A stretch of DNA of 64,000 nt, from contig CM026404.1 of the NCBI GenBank assembly GCA_014843695.1, positions 82,260,628-82,324,627 of the forward strand. The letters run 5' to 3'. The stretch is from Archivesica marissinica (lineage: Eukaryota > Mollusca > Bivalvia > Venerida > Vesicomyidae). This document shows positions 44,001 through 53,800 of this stretch, piece by piece (position 1 is the first letter of the stretch; every line of letters begins with the position of its first letter). Made by a program: the position numbers and the translations under genes. The notes under the pieces were generated by a model. It was not told the DNA's origin. It worked only from the letters and a program-made list of their open reading frames with translations, and did no database searches.

Positions 44001-47000
44001 CCAGACATAGTGGCATTGGGAGGTAACTCTAGACATAGTGGCAGTGGAAGGTAACTCCAGACATAGTGACAGTGGAAGGTAACTCCATACATAGTGACAG
44101 CAGAAGGTAACTCCAGACATAGTGGCAGTGGAAGGTAACTCCAGACATAGTGGCAGTGGAAGGTAACTCCAGACATAGTGGCATTGGAAGGTAACTCCAG
44201 ACATAGTGGCAGTGGAAGGTAACTCCAGACATAGTGACAGTGGAAGGTAACTCCAGACATAGTGACAGTGGAAGGTAACTCCAGACATAGTGACAGTGGA
44301 AGGTAACTCCAGACATAGTGACAGTGGAAGGTAACTCCAGACATAGTGACAGTGGAAGGTAACTCCAGACATAGTGACAGTGGAAGGTAACTCCAGACAT
44401 AGTGACAGTGGAAGGTAACTCCAGACATAGTGACAGTGGAAGGTAACTCCATACATAGTGACAGTGGAAGGTAACTCCATACATAGTGACAGTGGAAGGT
44501 AACTCCAGACATAGTGGAAGGTAACTCCAGACATAGTGGCAGTGGAAGGTAACTCCAGACATAGTGGAAGGTAACTCCAGACATAGTGACAGTGGAAGGT
44601 AACTCCAGACATAGTGACAGTGGAAGGTAACTACAGACATAGTGGCAGTGGAAGGTAACTCCAGACATAGTGGTAGTGGACGGTAACTCCAGACATAGTG
44701 ACAGTGGAAGGTAACTCCAGACATAGTGATAGTGGAAGGTAACTCCAGACATAGTGGCAGTGGAAGATAACTCCAGACATAGTGACAGTGGAAGGTAACT
44801 CCATACATAGTGGCAGTGGAAGGTAACTCCAGACATAGTGGCAGTGGAAGGTAACTCCAGACATAGTGACAGTGGAAGATAACTCCAGACATAGTGACAG
44901 TGGAAGGTAACTCCAGACATAGTGACAGCGGAAGGTAATTCCAGACATAGTGGCAGTGGAAGGTAACTCCAGACATAGTGGCATTGGGAGGTAACTCTAG
45001 ACATAGTGGCAGTGGAAGGTAACTCCAGACATAGTGGCAGTGGAAGGTAACTCCAGACATAGTGACAGTGGAAGATAACTCCAGACATAGTGACAGTGGA
45101 AGGTAACTCCAGACATAGTGACAGTGGAAGGTAATTCCAGACATAGTGGCAGTGGAAGGTAACTCCAGACATAGTGGCATTGGGAGGTAACTCTAGACAT
45201 AGTGGCAGTGGAAGGTAACTCCAGACATAGTGACAGTGGAAGGTAACTCCATACATAGTGACAGCAGAAGGTAACTCCAGACATAGTGGCAGTGGAAGGT
45301 AACTCCAGACATAGTGGCAGTGGAAGGTAACTCCAGACATAGTGGCATTGGAAGGTAACTCCAGACATAGTGGCAGTGGAAGGTAACTCCAGACATAGTG
45401 ACAGTGGAAGGTAACTCCAGACATAGTGACAGTGGAAGGTAACTCCAGACATAGTGACAGTGGAAGGTAACTCCAGACATAGTGACAGTGGAAGGTAACT
45501 CCAGACATAGTGACAGTGGAAGGTAACTCCATACATAGTGACAGTGGAAGGTAACTCCAGACATAGTGACAGTGGAAGGTAACTCCAGACATAGTGACAG
45601 TGGAAGGTAACTCCATACATAGTGACAGTGGAAGGTAACTCCATACATAGTGACAGTGGAAGGTAACTCCAGACATAGTGAAAGTGGAAGGTAACTCCAG
45701 ACATAGTGGCATTGGAAGGTAACTCCAGACATAGTGGCAGCAGAAGGTAACTCCAGACATAGTGGCAGTGGAAGGTAACTCCAGACATAGTGACAGTGGA
45801 AGGTAACTCAAAACATTGTGACATGGAAAGGTAACTCAAAACATTGTGTGACATGGAAAGGTAACTTCATACATAGTGACAATGGACTTGCGATAGACAT
45901 TGTATGAATGTTTAATGCAATAAAGTTATTGTTATTGAACTAGGCCGCATATTGTACTTTACTATAATGCATTACAGCATATCACTGAATTTGACGAGAA
46001 TATAAGTAGGAGAGTGAAACAACAAGGAACTGTGGCGGAGAGACTGGCCACCCGCATGAATGTACATACACACACGCATAGCAAATCTACAGCCAAAAGC
46101 AATGGTATAGTTTATATACATTTATATTGACTTGGTTGCGAAACAAGTTCTTACAACATTAGTTTCCTTAAACATATTTATTTTCTATCATGTACATGAT
46201 TATTTACAACAATTGAAATAAGGAATTGTACAGAAAGCTATACAGCTTATGGTTGTCCTCTCCTTAATTAGTACAATTAATTAAAATGTTAGTTAAATCG
46301 CTCTTGGGATCTAATTCCTAATGGAATTGATGGCAATGTAGAATTGAAGGAGGGAGAAGAGGCACTGTGGAATGTATGTGCCTAGACTAAGTGTACAAGC
46401 GTAACGGCTTAAGGTAGGCGCAAACCCCAAGCCTTTCACTCCAGAAGCGAATGGGCAACCACTGCGCTAGCAAGACTTCCACGACTTCAACAATGGTATA
46501 TTCATATTAATGCCAACAGTCATACTGGTAGAATAAGGGAACTCACTCTGAATAGCCACCATGTACGGAATGCTGATGTTGGTACAAATCGGTCATATGC
46601 GATCACATGTGTGTCCGGCCACACTCCTAAGCTCTGTACATAGTCGCTAAAGCAGTTTTGCTCTGGTAAGTTGCGGGGGACCAACTTGGTACTCTCGACA
46701 CAGTTATGTAAACCGAAATACAAGGACTGCGGAATATGTTCTCTGCAAAAGAAAGGGCATTGTACTGTTAGACTGTATGAAAATTGTGTCGAAATGCCAT
46801 TAATGCCTTAATTTATACAAATTTATTTTAGCTCCATTGCGAAACAAGTTCTTTCAACTTATATTAATCACTATCGAGACCTCATTCCTGATGGAATCCA
46901 TCGCTATGAAGTAGAGAGAAGAGGCAATGTGGAATTTAAATGCCTTGCCTAAGGGCACAATCGTAACGGCTCCAGCGGGGCTCGAACTCCGGACCGTACG

Positions 47001-49536
47001 CACCTGAAGCGAATGCTATCACGACTTCCAAATTAACGCCTTAAATACGAGGAGGAAACCAAATAGGCATACATCTCTGCAAAACTTGTCATATATCCTC
47101 ATTTAGCTTACGACGTTCTTTGGATGTCCATATTTTGTATGCTCAACATAATGAGAACCAGAATTCAGACAACATCAGAATTAAGCAAGAAGTTGTCGGA
47201 CACCATTTAAATTCACCAGATGCAGTTAACATTACAGTTTATTTTGTCTGACCAAAAGAATGTTTGTCTGACATGTCAGCGAGTCCAACGCATTCCGGGA
47301 AGACTAATGTGTGAAGACACATCCATTAAGCAACCAACCTGTATTCAGCAACCAGTTTCCAGATTCTCAATATGCTGTTTTATTATACATTAAATTATTT
47401 GACCTCTATTAAGCAGCCACCTGCGTTAAGCAGCCACTTTCTATGATTCCCTCGGATGGATGCTGAAGACAGGTTTGACTGTAGAGATACTATCCCCCCC
47501 GCCCGTGGTTTCCTAGGATGGCTGTTTAAGACAGGTTTGACTGTAGAGATACTATCCCCCCGCCCGTGGTTTCCTAGGATGGCTGTTTAAGACAGGTTTG
47601 ACTGTAGAGAAACTATCCCCCCCGCCCCGCCAACAAACAAACAAAAACACCCCCCCCCGTGGTTTCCTAGGATGGCTGTTTAAGACAGGTTTGACTGTAG
47701 AGATACTATCCCCCCCACCCCGCCCCCCCCCCATGGTTTCCTAGGATGGCTGTTTAAGACAGGTTTGACTGTAGAGATACTATCCCGCCCCCCCCCCGCC
47801 CGTGGTTTCCTAGGATGGCTGTTTAAGACAGGTTTGACTGTAGAGATACTATCCCCCCCCGCCCGTGGTTTCCTAGGATGGCTGTTTAAGACAGGTTTGA
47901 CTGTAGAGATACTATCCCCCCCGCCCATGGTTTCCTAGGATGGCTGTTTAAGACAGGTTTGACTGTAGAGAAACTATCACCCCCCGCCCGTGGTTTCCTA
48001 GGATGGCTGTTTAAGACAGGTTTGACAGTAGAGATACTATCCCCCCCGCCCGTGGTTTCCTAGGATGGCTGTTTAAGACAGGTTTGACTGTAGAGATACT
48101 ATCCCCCGCCTGTGGTTTCCTAGGATGGCTGTTTAAGACAGGTTTGACTGTAGAGTTACTATCCCCCCCGCCCCGCCCGTGGTTTCCTAGGATGGCTGTT
48201 TAAGACAGGTTTGACTGTAGAGATACTACCCCCCCCCGCCCGTGGTTTCCTAGGATGGCTGTTTAAGACAGGTTTGACTGTAGAGATACTATCCCCCCCG
48301 CCCGTGGTTTCCTAGGATGGCTGTTTAAGACAGGTTTGACTGTAAAGATACTATCCCCCCGCCCGTGGTTTCCTAGGATGGCTGTTTAAGACAGGTTTGA
48401 CTGTAGAGTTACTATCCCCCCCGCCCCGCCCGTGGTTTCCTAGGATGGCTGTTTAAGACAGGTTTGACTGTAGAGATACTACCCCCCCGCCCGTGGTTTC
48501 CTAGGATGGCTGTTTAAGACAGGTTTGACTGTAGAGATACTATCCCCCCCGCCCGTGGTTTCCTAGGATGGCTGTTTAAGACAGGTTTGACTGTAGAGAT
48601 ACTATCCCCCACCCGCCCGTGGTTTCCTAGGATGGCTGTTTAAGACAGGTTTGACTGTAGAGTTACTACCCCCCCCCCACCCGTGGTTTCCTAGGATGGC
48701 TGTTTAAGACAGGTTTGACTGTAGAGATAATATCCCCCCCCATCCCCCGCCCGTGGTGTCCTAGGATGGCTGTTTAAGACAGGTTTGACTGTAGAGATAC
48801 TATCCCCACCCCCGCCCGTGGTTTCCTAGGATGGCTGCTTAAGACAGGTTTGACTGTAGAGATACTATCCCCGCCCGTGGTGTCCTAGGATGGCTGTTTA
48901 AGACAGGTTTGACTGTAGAGATACTATCCCCACCCCCGCCCGTGGTTTCCTAGGATGGCTGCTTAAGACAGGTTTGACTGTAGAGATACTATCCCCGCCC
49001 GTGGTTTCAGTGTTCCCACAGACTTGCATTGCCGGTAGTGGTGAAATACCCCAATTGGGGGTAAATGTTGGGGTATAATTACGACGCAGATTCAGGGATC
49101 AGTTTAGAGGGCGATGTGGGCGAAATTGTTTTTTTTTGGTTTTTACGATTTTCAAACAAAATTGTGTCCAGTAAGATACACTGGCCCATTATAAAGCACT
49201 CCTTCTATTCAAATGTTGTATTTAATGGTTGTACTGTGCATTTTAACCCTATTTTGCAGAAGTATATTAAAGAACACCATTTAAGGAAGCAATCACGCAC
49301 TTTCTCACTTCTCCCAAAAATTCTGACCTAGAATGAACCCTGAGATTAAAGGGAAACAATAGCAACGGATGTACATACGGCAGGTAGTGTGCATTGTAGG
49401 TATCAATATCTTTGTCCTTTTTAAACGATGTGTCGAGTATACGGAGTTTCTTTGATACCTGCTGTTTAACGTTGGTGCCGAGTTGTTCACGGAGCCAGTT
49501 TGTCGACACGACCGTACTTATCCGGGAGATAGTCAT
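37337..49536 (-). CDS. MPST-like: Sulfurtransferase gene 2 (MPST/rhodanese family), seven coding exons
   Basis: Coding segments in transcript order are 49536-49379, 46742-46547, 41938-41843, 40282-40153, 39485-39384, 38759-38638 and 37399-37337, encoding 288 residues. Exons 1 to 5 have exactly the lengths and phases of gene 1; exon 6 is one codon shorter and exon 7 two codons shorter. Recognisable segments are STVVSTNWLREQLGTN, LRILDTS, EHIPQSLYF, VWPDTHVIAYDRF, RTWWLFR, FGHNNISVLDGGLPKW, LLDAR, PMVASCLTGMKAC and GSWTEWRHRAP. The catalytic cysteine is residue 244, in a C-L-T-G-M-K loop. Both the loop and the lost second arginine region depart from mammalian MPST and TST, so the family is secure but the substrate is not. 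The gene converges on gene 1 and its introns hold 62-, 28-, 72-, 32- and 30-bp arrays. Confidence 0.9.
37455..38215. repeat. 30-bp array (about 25 copies) in intron 6 of gene 2
   Basis: The unit is AATAAAGCTTAATTCATGGA followed by TTGTAAAAAC, with a variable A run. On the + strand most units carry the hexamer AATAAA. Confidence 0.95.
38384..38560 (+). repeat. Interspersed repeat, same as at 1015
   Basis: CATAGCCACACTGAGGCAAA, TAAGGCATTCGCCTTGGTTA match 1022-1070 closely. Then CATGCCCCCGGACCACCATA resembles 12370-12390. Confidence 0.6.
38638..38759 (-). CDS. MPST-like: Gene 2 coding exon 6 with catalytic Cys244
   Basis: On the - strand ATATTTCAG precedes the exon, and TAT|GTATGT follows 38638. 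It encodes VFDNSGVNINEPMVASCLTG then MKACAIAAAAHVLHKDIPVYY. It is one codon shorter than exon 6 of gene 1. The loop residues after Cys244 (L-T-G-M-K) differ from gene 1 (L-R-G-F-T). Confidence 0.92.
38760..39383. other. Intron 5 of gene 2, the only intron of the pair with no obvious array
   Basis: 624 bp with a C-rich start (TCCCCCCCTCTCCACCCC near 38805) and a fragment of SINE family 1 (39185-39265: CAATATCCTCCAAAAATCGA, CTTCAGGAGGCGTCGTTCAA). No tandem array was seen. Confidence 0.7.
39384..39485 (-). CDS. MPST-like: Gene 2 coding exon 5
   Basis: On the - strand TAATTTTAG precedes 39485 and GCTG|GTAAAT follows 39384; 102 bp, phase 1 on both sides, exactly as in gene 1. It encodes EKDGGVMPSAVHLPFEELFN then EDGTLKSDTSLNA. 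HLPFEELF aligns with the NIPFTDFL segment of MPST better than gene 1 does. No array derived from this exon is seen next to it. Confidence 0.92.
39535..40045. repeat. Two short arrays in intron 4 of gene 2 (47-bp and about 32-bp units)
   Basis: 39540-39670 has three units of AAATCAAACCAAAGACTTAT, CATTCAGTAATTGTTATAAA. 39750-40040 has about nine units of AGTTCTGTTCATAGATTGTT, GTTATAAATCTC. Confidence 0.88.
40153..40282 (-). CDS. MPST-like: Gene 2 coding exon 4
   Basis: On the - strand TCTTTTTAG precedes 40282 and GATG|GTAGGT follows 40153; 130 bp and phase 1 as in gene 1. It encodes PSNFEAKMNESLIRNYENML then EQLLDARAPDDETVVD. SLIRNYEN and LLDAR align with MPST FIKTYED and VVDSR. Confidence 0.9.
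40553..40798. mobile_element. TTAA-type MITE B, second copy
   Basis: Ends TTAACCCATTTCATTCTGGA and CAGAATGAAATGGGTTAG; the right TTAA is mutated to TTAG. The interior has CAGCCACAGCGTGACGCTGC and GCTGATCAGGATCTATGTTA. It lies in intron 3 of gene 2. Confidence 0.8.
40973..41020. repeat. (GACA)n microsatellite
   Basis: About eleven AGACAGAC-phase tetranucleotides lie directly before the 72-bp array. Confidence 0.9.
41060..41800. repeat. 70/72-bp array (about 10 copies) in intron 3 of gene 2
   Basis: The unit contains ACAGAACTGCCTGTATACAG, GGATGTATGTAATATCATAT, CTGTGCTGTATATGACAACA and TTATAAAATAC. The left units lack TA (70 bp); the right units have it (72 bp). The 72-bp form yields a 24-residue periodic frame on the - strand. 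Confidence 0.95.
41843..41938 (-). CDS. MPST-like: Gene 2 coding exon 3
   Basis: On the - strand CATTTTCAG precedes 41938 and GAG|GTATGT follows 41843; 96 bp, phase 0 on both sides. It encodes LFGHNNISVLDGGLPKWIAD then GHETTSELISVE. Its start lies only about 70 bases from the 28-bp array, and an uninterrupted frame runs from the array through this exon. That joint frame is accidental. Confidence 0.93.
42005..45885. repeat. 28-bp array (about 138 copies) in intron 2 of gene 2
   Basis: The unit is AGTGACAGTGGAAGGTAACT followed by CCAGACAT, with variants CAGCAGAAGG, GGCAGTGG, ATACAT and shortened 16-bp units. Because 28 is not divisible by three and stops are rare on the - strand, a 1329-codon frame results. 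Landmarks repeat at 1164 bp (43467 and 44631, 43833 and 44997, 44029 and 45193), so a large block is duplicated inside the array. Confidence 0.97.
46130..46485 (-). mobile_element. SINE family 2-like copy with an insertion
   Basis: GACTTGGTTGCGAAACAAGT is the tail and GCAAACCCCAAGCCTTTCAC, ACCACTGCGCTAGCAAGACT the head. The middle (46170-46280) is unrelated AT-rich sequence. Confidence 0.55.
46547..46742 (-). CDS. MPST-like: Gene 2 coding exon 2
   Basis: On the - strand CTTTTGCAG precedes 46742 and AGA|GTGAGT follows 46547; 196 bp, phase 2 in and 0 out, as in gene 1. It encodes EHIPQSLYFGLHNCVEST, then CFSDYVQSLGVWPDTHVIAY and DRFVPTSAFRTWWLFR. Unlike gene 1, this exon has no duplicated 3' end. 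Confidence 0.92.
46815..47033 (-). mobile_element. tRNA-derived SINE family 2
   Basis: Complete-looking copy: tail AATTTATTTTAGCTCCATTG, body CCTTGCCTAAGGGCACAATC, B box GGGGCTCGAACTCCGGACCG, head ending GCTATCACGACTTCC. It lies in intron 1 of gene 2. Confidence 0.8.
47318..47482. mobile_element. TACAGTC-type MITE, seed of the 62-bp array
   Basis: ACATCCATTAAGCAACCAAC, CCTCTATTAAGCAGCCACCT, then CTGAAGACAGGTTTGACTGT. The last segment is the first half-unit of the array that follows. Confidence 0.7.
47480..49015. repeat. About 62-bp array (about 24 copies) in intron 1 of gene 2
   Basis: The unit contains GTGGTTTCCTAGGATGGCTG, TTTAAGACAGGTTTGACTGT, AGAGATACTAT and a C-rich linker of variable length ending GCCC. 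The ACAGGTTTGACTGTA part is the terminus of the TACAGTC-type MITE. Confidence 0.95.
49060..49290. repeat. Interspersed repeat shared with 34825-35055
   Basis: AGTTTAGAGGGCGATGTGGG, AAGATACACTGGCCCATTAT and CTATTCAAATGTTGTATTTA have close counterparts at 34850-35010. An 88-codon frame here is accidental. Confidence 0.6.
49379..49536 (-). CDS. MPST-like: Gene 2 coding exon 1
   Basis: On the - strand an acceptor (TTCCATGCAG) ends before 49551. The ATG at 49536-49534 starts MTISRISTVVSTNWLREQLG and continues to LRILDTSFKKDKDIDTYNAH and YL. I place the donor at CC|GTATGT after 49379, which gives the same codon count as gene 1 (YLP-EHIP). An upstream in-frame ATG at 49557 lies before the acceptor and is not used in this model. 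Confidence 0.87.
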
Positions 49537-49687
49537 ATCAGGCAGGTGTTTCTGCATGGAATAAATTATCTACACATTAGCATCATACAACAATACAGCT
49601 ACAAACAACACAATATTGCCACAAGCATACGACAGGATTACAGCCCAGGACAATAGTACTCTTCTATGATTAGATTTAGAAAACAAC

Positions 49688-49888
49688 TACAGTCTACATC
49701 CGTTATGTCGAATTGCGTCAGACCGAACAAAATACTTTGACGTAACCGTAGTTTGACTTAACGAAATTTGATATAAACGGAGCCAGTTATATGTAAAATG
49801 ATAGTGTCTGAAACGGGACTTTGATCCGACCACGAGATAACCGGAGAATTCGACATAACCGACTTTGACATAGCGGATGTAGACTGTA
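49688..49888 (+). mobile_element. TA-flanked MITE F
   Basis: Ends TACAGTCTACATCCGTTATG and GCGGATGTAGACTGTA, inverted with TA on each side; about 200 bp. Inside are GACCGAACAAAATACTTTGA and ACTATCATTTTACATATAAC on opposite strands. A second copy is at 62073-62274. Confidence 0.8.
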
Positions 49889-50060
49889 TTTACAAAGTTA
49901 CTGACGAGTTCATAATAAATATCGATAGACGGCCATTTTAACAAATAATTATTTCACAAGTTGCAGTTTTAATGGTATGAATTTTCTCAAGCTTATCTGT
50001 TTTGACATCTTTGCGGGGAAATTACACATGATACACTGTTATTACGAAAGTGATTCAATG

Positions 50061-50265
50061 TTAACCCGTATCCCGCTAATCACAATTAAAGTCGCTTTTG
50101 CAAACAACATAGAGCCAGATTAGACAGTACAAAACATGCCGTCTGATCATGATCAGGCTCTATGCTGTTTGCTATTCAGATAATGGACCTAAAACACTTG
50201 TCTGAATAGCAAACAACATAGATCCTGATCAGACGCGGCAATATACCACAGCTATATTGTTTGCA
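50061..50265. mobile_element. MITE E, right end missing
   Basis: Begins TTAACCCGTATCCCGCTAAT and carries GCAAACAACATAGAGCCAGA, GATCAGGCTCTATGCTGTTT and ACAACATAGATCCTGATCAG. It stops near 50265 without a matching terminus. Confidence 0.65.
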
Positions 50266-50279
50266 CATTCCATCCAATT

Positions 50280-50530
50280 TATTCGGCAGGTTATGGCGCA
50301 GTGGTTAGCACGCTCGCTTCATACCAATGCAACCCAGGTTCAATTCTCTGACCAGGAGGTATGTGGGATAGTACAGTGGTCGCCAGATCGGACAGGTGGG
50401 TTTACTCCGGGTATTCCGGTTTCCTCCCACACGAATGTCCACGTAAACGCTTTCATTCACACCAATGAAAGTGATTAATATAAGTTGTTAAAGCTTGTTT
50501 CGCAATTGTTGTAAAATAAATAAAGTTTAT
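50280..50530 (+). mobile_element. tRNA-derived SINE family 3, reference copy
   Basis: Head GGTTATGGCGCAGTGGTTAG then CACGC (A-box region), AACCCAGGTTCAATTCTCTG (B-box region), body GACAGGTGGGTTTACTCCGG, TTTCCTCCCACACGAATGTC, tail TGATTAATATAAGTTGTTAA, TTGTTGTAAAATAAATAAAG. This intact copy explains the array at 17.9-18.8 kb and the insertion at 4.9-5.4 kb. Confidence 0.85.
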
Positions 50531-50534
50531 ACTT

Positions 50535-50845
50535 TATAATATTATAATATATTTGTAATAGCCACAGTCTAGTCATAGAGTTTGAGGCACAGTCTATCGA
50601 GAGCACCTGTCAGCAAGAAAGTGAGTTTTGATCATGCAAAGTATACGTTCATTTCAGGCTAGGAAATTGTTTGTTTTTTATATTTCCTTTCAGAATTTGG
50701 ATTCGTCTTTTCAGACTAGCATAAATTAGACCAATCGTTCCGATTGCTTACTCGCAATGCCAAGCGGGTGAGTAAAGGTGTACGCCCCCAGCAATAGATT
50801 ATTACCCGCATTGACCATAAATAACAAAGAGTATAACTGTCAATA
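50535..50845. other. Spacer before the 32-bp satellite, nothing recognised
   Basis: No array, transposon terminus or protein similarity was seen. Confidence 0.5.
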
Positions 50846-50847
50846 TC

Positions 50848-53800
50848 TAGTGCACTCAATAGAGGTGACAGTTCACAGTTAGTGCACTCAATAGAGGTGA
50901 CAGTTCACAGTTAGTGCTCTCAATAGAGGTGACAGTTCACAGTTAGTGCACTCAATAGAGGTGACAGTTCACATTTAGTGCACTCAATATAGGTGACAGT
51001 TCACAGTTAGTGCACTCAATAGAGGTGACAGTTCACAGTTAGTGCACTCAATAGCGGTGACAGTTCACAGTTAGTGCACTCAATAGAGGTGACAGTTCAC
51101 AATTAGTGCACTCAATAGAGGTGACAGTTCACAGTTAGTGCACTCAATAGAGGTGACAGTTCACAGTTAGTGCACTCAATAGTGGTGACAGTTCACAGTT
51201 AGTGCACTCAATAGTGGTGACAGTTCACAGTTAGTGCACTCAATAGTGGTGACAGTTCACATTAGTGCACTCAATAGTTAGTGCACTCAATAGGGTGACA
51301 GTTCACAGTTAGTGCACTCAATAGAGGTGACAGTTCACAGTTAGTGCACTCAATAGTGGTGACAGTTCACAGTTAGTGCACTCAATAGAGGTGACAGTTC
51401 ACAGTTAGTGCACTCAATAGTGGTGACAGTTCACAGTTAGTGCACTCAATAGAGGTGACAGTTCACAGTTAGTGCACTCAATAGAGGTGACAGTTCACAA
51501 TTAGTGCACTCAATAGTGGTGACAGTTCACAGTTAGTGCACTCAATAGAGGTGACAGTTCACAGTTAGTGCACTCAATAGTGGTGACAGTTCACAGTTAG
51601 TGCACTCAATAGAGGTGACAGTTCACAGTTAGTGCACTCAATAGTGGTGACAGTTCACAGTTAGTGCACTCAATAGTGGTGACAGTTCACAATTAGTGCA
51701 CTCAAATGAGTTAGTGCACTCAATAGTGGTGACAGTTCACAGTTAGTGCACTCAATAGAGGTGACAGTTCACAGTTAGTGCACTCAATAGAGGTGACAGT
51801 TCACAGTTAGTGCACTCAATAGAGGTGACAGTTCACAGTTAGTGCACTCAATAGAGGTGACAGTTCACAGTTAGTGCACTCAATAGAGGTGACAGTTCAC
51901 AGTTAGTGCACTCAATAGAGGTGACAGTTCACAGTTAGTGCACTCAATAGAGGTGACAGTTCACAGTTAGTGCACTCAATAGAGGTGACAGTTCACAGTT
52001 AGTGCACTCAATAGTGGTGACAGTTCACAGTTAGTGCACTCAATAGTGGTGACAGTTCACAGTTAGTGCACTCAATAGTGGTGACAGTTCACAGTTAGTG
52101 CACTCAATAGTGGTGACAGTTCACAATTAGTGCACTCAATAGTGGTGACAGTTCACAGTTAGTGCACTCAATAGTGGTGACAGTTCACAATTAGTGCACT
52201 CAAAAGTGGTGACAGTTCACAATTAGTACACTCAATAGTGGTGACAGTTCACAGTTAGTGCACTCAATAGTGGTGACAGTTCACAATTAGTACACTCAAT
52301 AGCGGTGACAGTTCACAGTTAGTGCACTCAATAATGGTGACAGTTCACAATTAGTGCACTCAAAAGTGAGTTAGTGCACTCAATAGTGGTGACATTTCAC
52401 AATTAGTGCATTCAATAGAGGTGACAGTTCACAGTTAGTGCACTCAATAGTGGTGACAGTTCACAATTAGTGCATTCAATAGAGGTGACAGTTCACAGTT
52501 AGTGCACTCAATAGTGGTGACAGTTCACAATAAGTACACTCAATAGCGGTGACAGTTCACAGTTAGTGCACTCAATAGTGGTGGCAGTTCACAATTAGTG
52601 CACTCAAACGTGGTGACAGTTCACAGTTAGTGCACTCAATAGAGGTGACAGTTCACAGTTAGTGCACTCAATAGTGGTGACAGTTCACAGTGAGTGCACT
52701 CAATAGAGGTGACAGTTCACAGTTAGTGCACTCAATAGTGGTGACAGTTCACAGTTAGTGCACTCAATAGTGGTGACAGTTCACAATTAGTGCACTCAAA
52801 AATGAGTTAGTGCACTCAATAGTGGTGACAGTTCACAATTAGTGCACTCAATAGTGGTGACAGTTCACAGTTAGTGCACTCAATAGTGGTGACAGTTCAC
52901 AGTTAGTGCACTCAATAGTGGTGACAGTTCACAATTAGTGCACTCAAAAATGAGTTAGTGCACTCAATAGTGGTGACAGTTCACAATTAGTGCACTCAAT
53001 AGTGGTGACAGTTCACAGTTAGTGCACTCAATAGTGGTGACAGTTCACAGTTAGTGCACTCAATAGCGGTGACAGTTCACAATTAGTGCACTCAAAAGTG
53101 GTGACAGTTCACAATTAGTACACTCAATAGCAGTGACAGTTCAGTTAGTGCACTCAATAGTGGTGACAGTTCACAGTTAGTGCACTCAATAGTGGTGACA
53201 GTTCACAATTAGTGCACTCAAAAATGAGTTAGTGCACTCAATAGTGGTGACAGTTCACAATTAGTGCACTCAATAGTGGTGACAGTTCACAGTTAGTGCA
53301 CTCAATAGTGGTGTCAGTTCACAATTAGTGCACTCAAAAATGAGTTAGTGCACTCAATAGTGGTGACAGTTCACAATTAGTGCACTCAATAGTGGTGACA
53401 GTTCACAGTTAGTGCACTCAATAGTGGTGACAGTTCACAGTTAGTGCACTCAATAGAGGTGACAGTTCACAGTTAGTGCACTCAATAGTGGTGACAGTTC
53501 ACAATTAGTGCACTCAATAGAGGTGACAGTTCACAGTTAGTGCACTCAATAGTGGTGACAGTTCACAGTTAGTGCACTCAATAGAGGTGACAGTTCACAG
53601 TTAGTGCACTCAATAGTGGTGACAGTTCACAGTTAGTGCACTCAATAGTGGTGACAGTTCACAATTAGTGCACTCAAAAATGAGTTAGTGCACTCAATAG
53701 TGGTGACAGTTCACAATTAGTGCACTCAATAGTGGTGACAATTCACAATTAGTGCACTCAATAGTGGTGACAGTTCACAGTTAGTGCACTCAATAGTGGT

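Noticed and set aside
41822..45811. 1329-codon open frame on the - strand
   Set aside because: It is translation of the 28-bp array in all three phases plus accidental continuation through exon 3 of gene 2 and its flanks. Only the 32 residues of exon 3 are real protein.
49381..49384. Alternative GC donor for exon 1 of gene 2 (CT|GCCGTA)
   Set aside because: The canonical GTATGT donor two bases further on keeps the phase and gives exactly the same residue count as gene 1.
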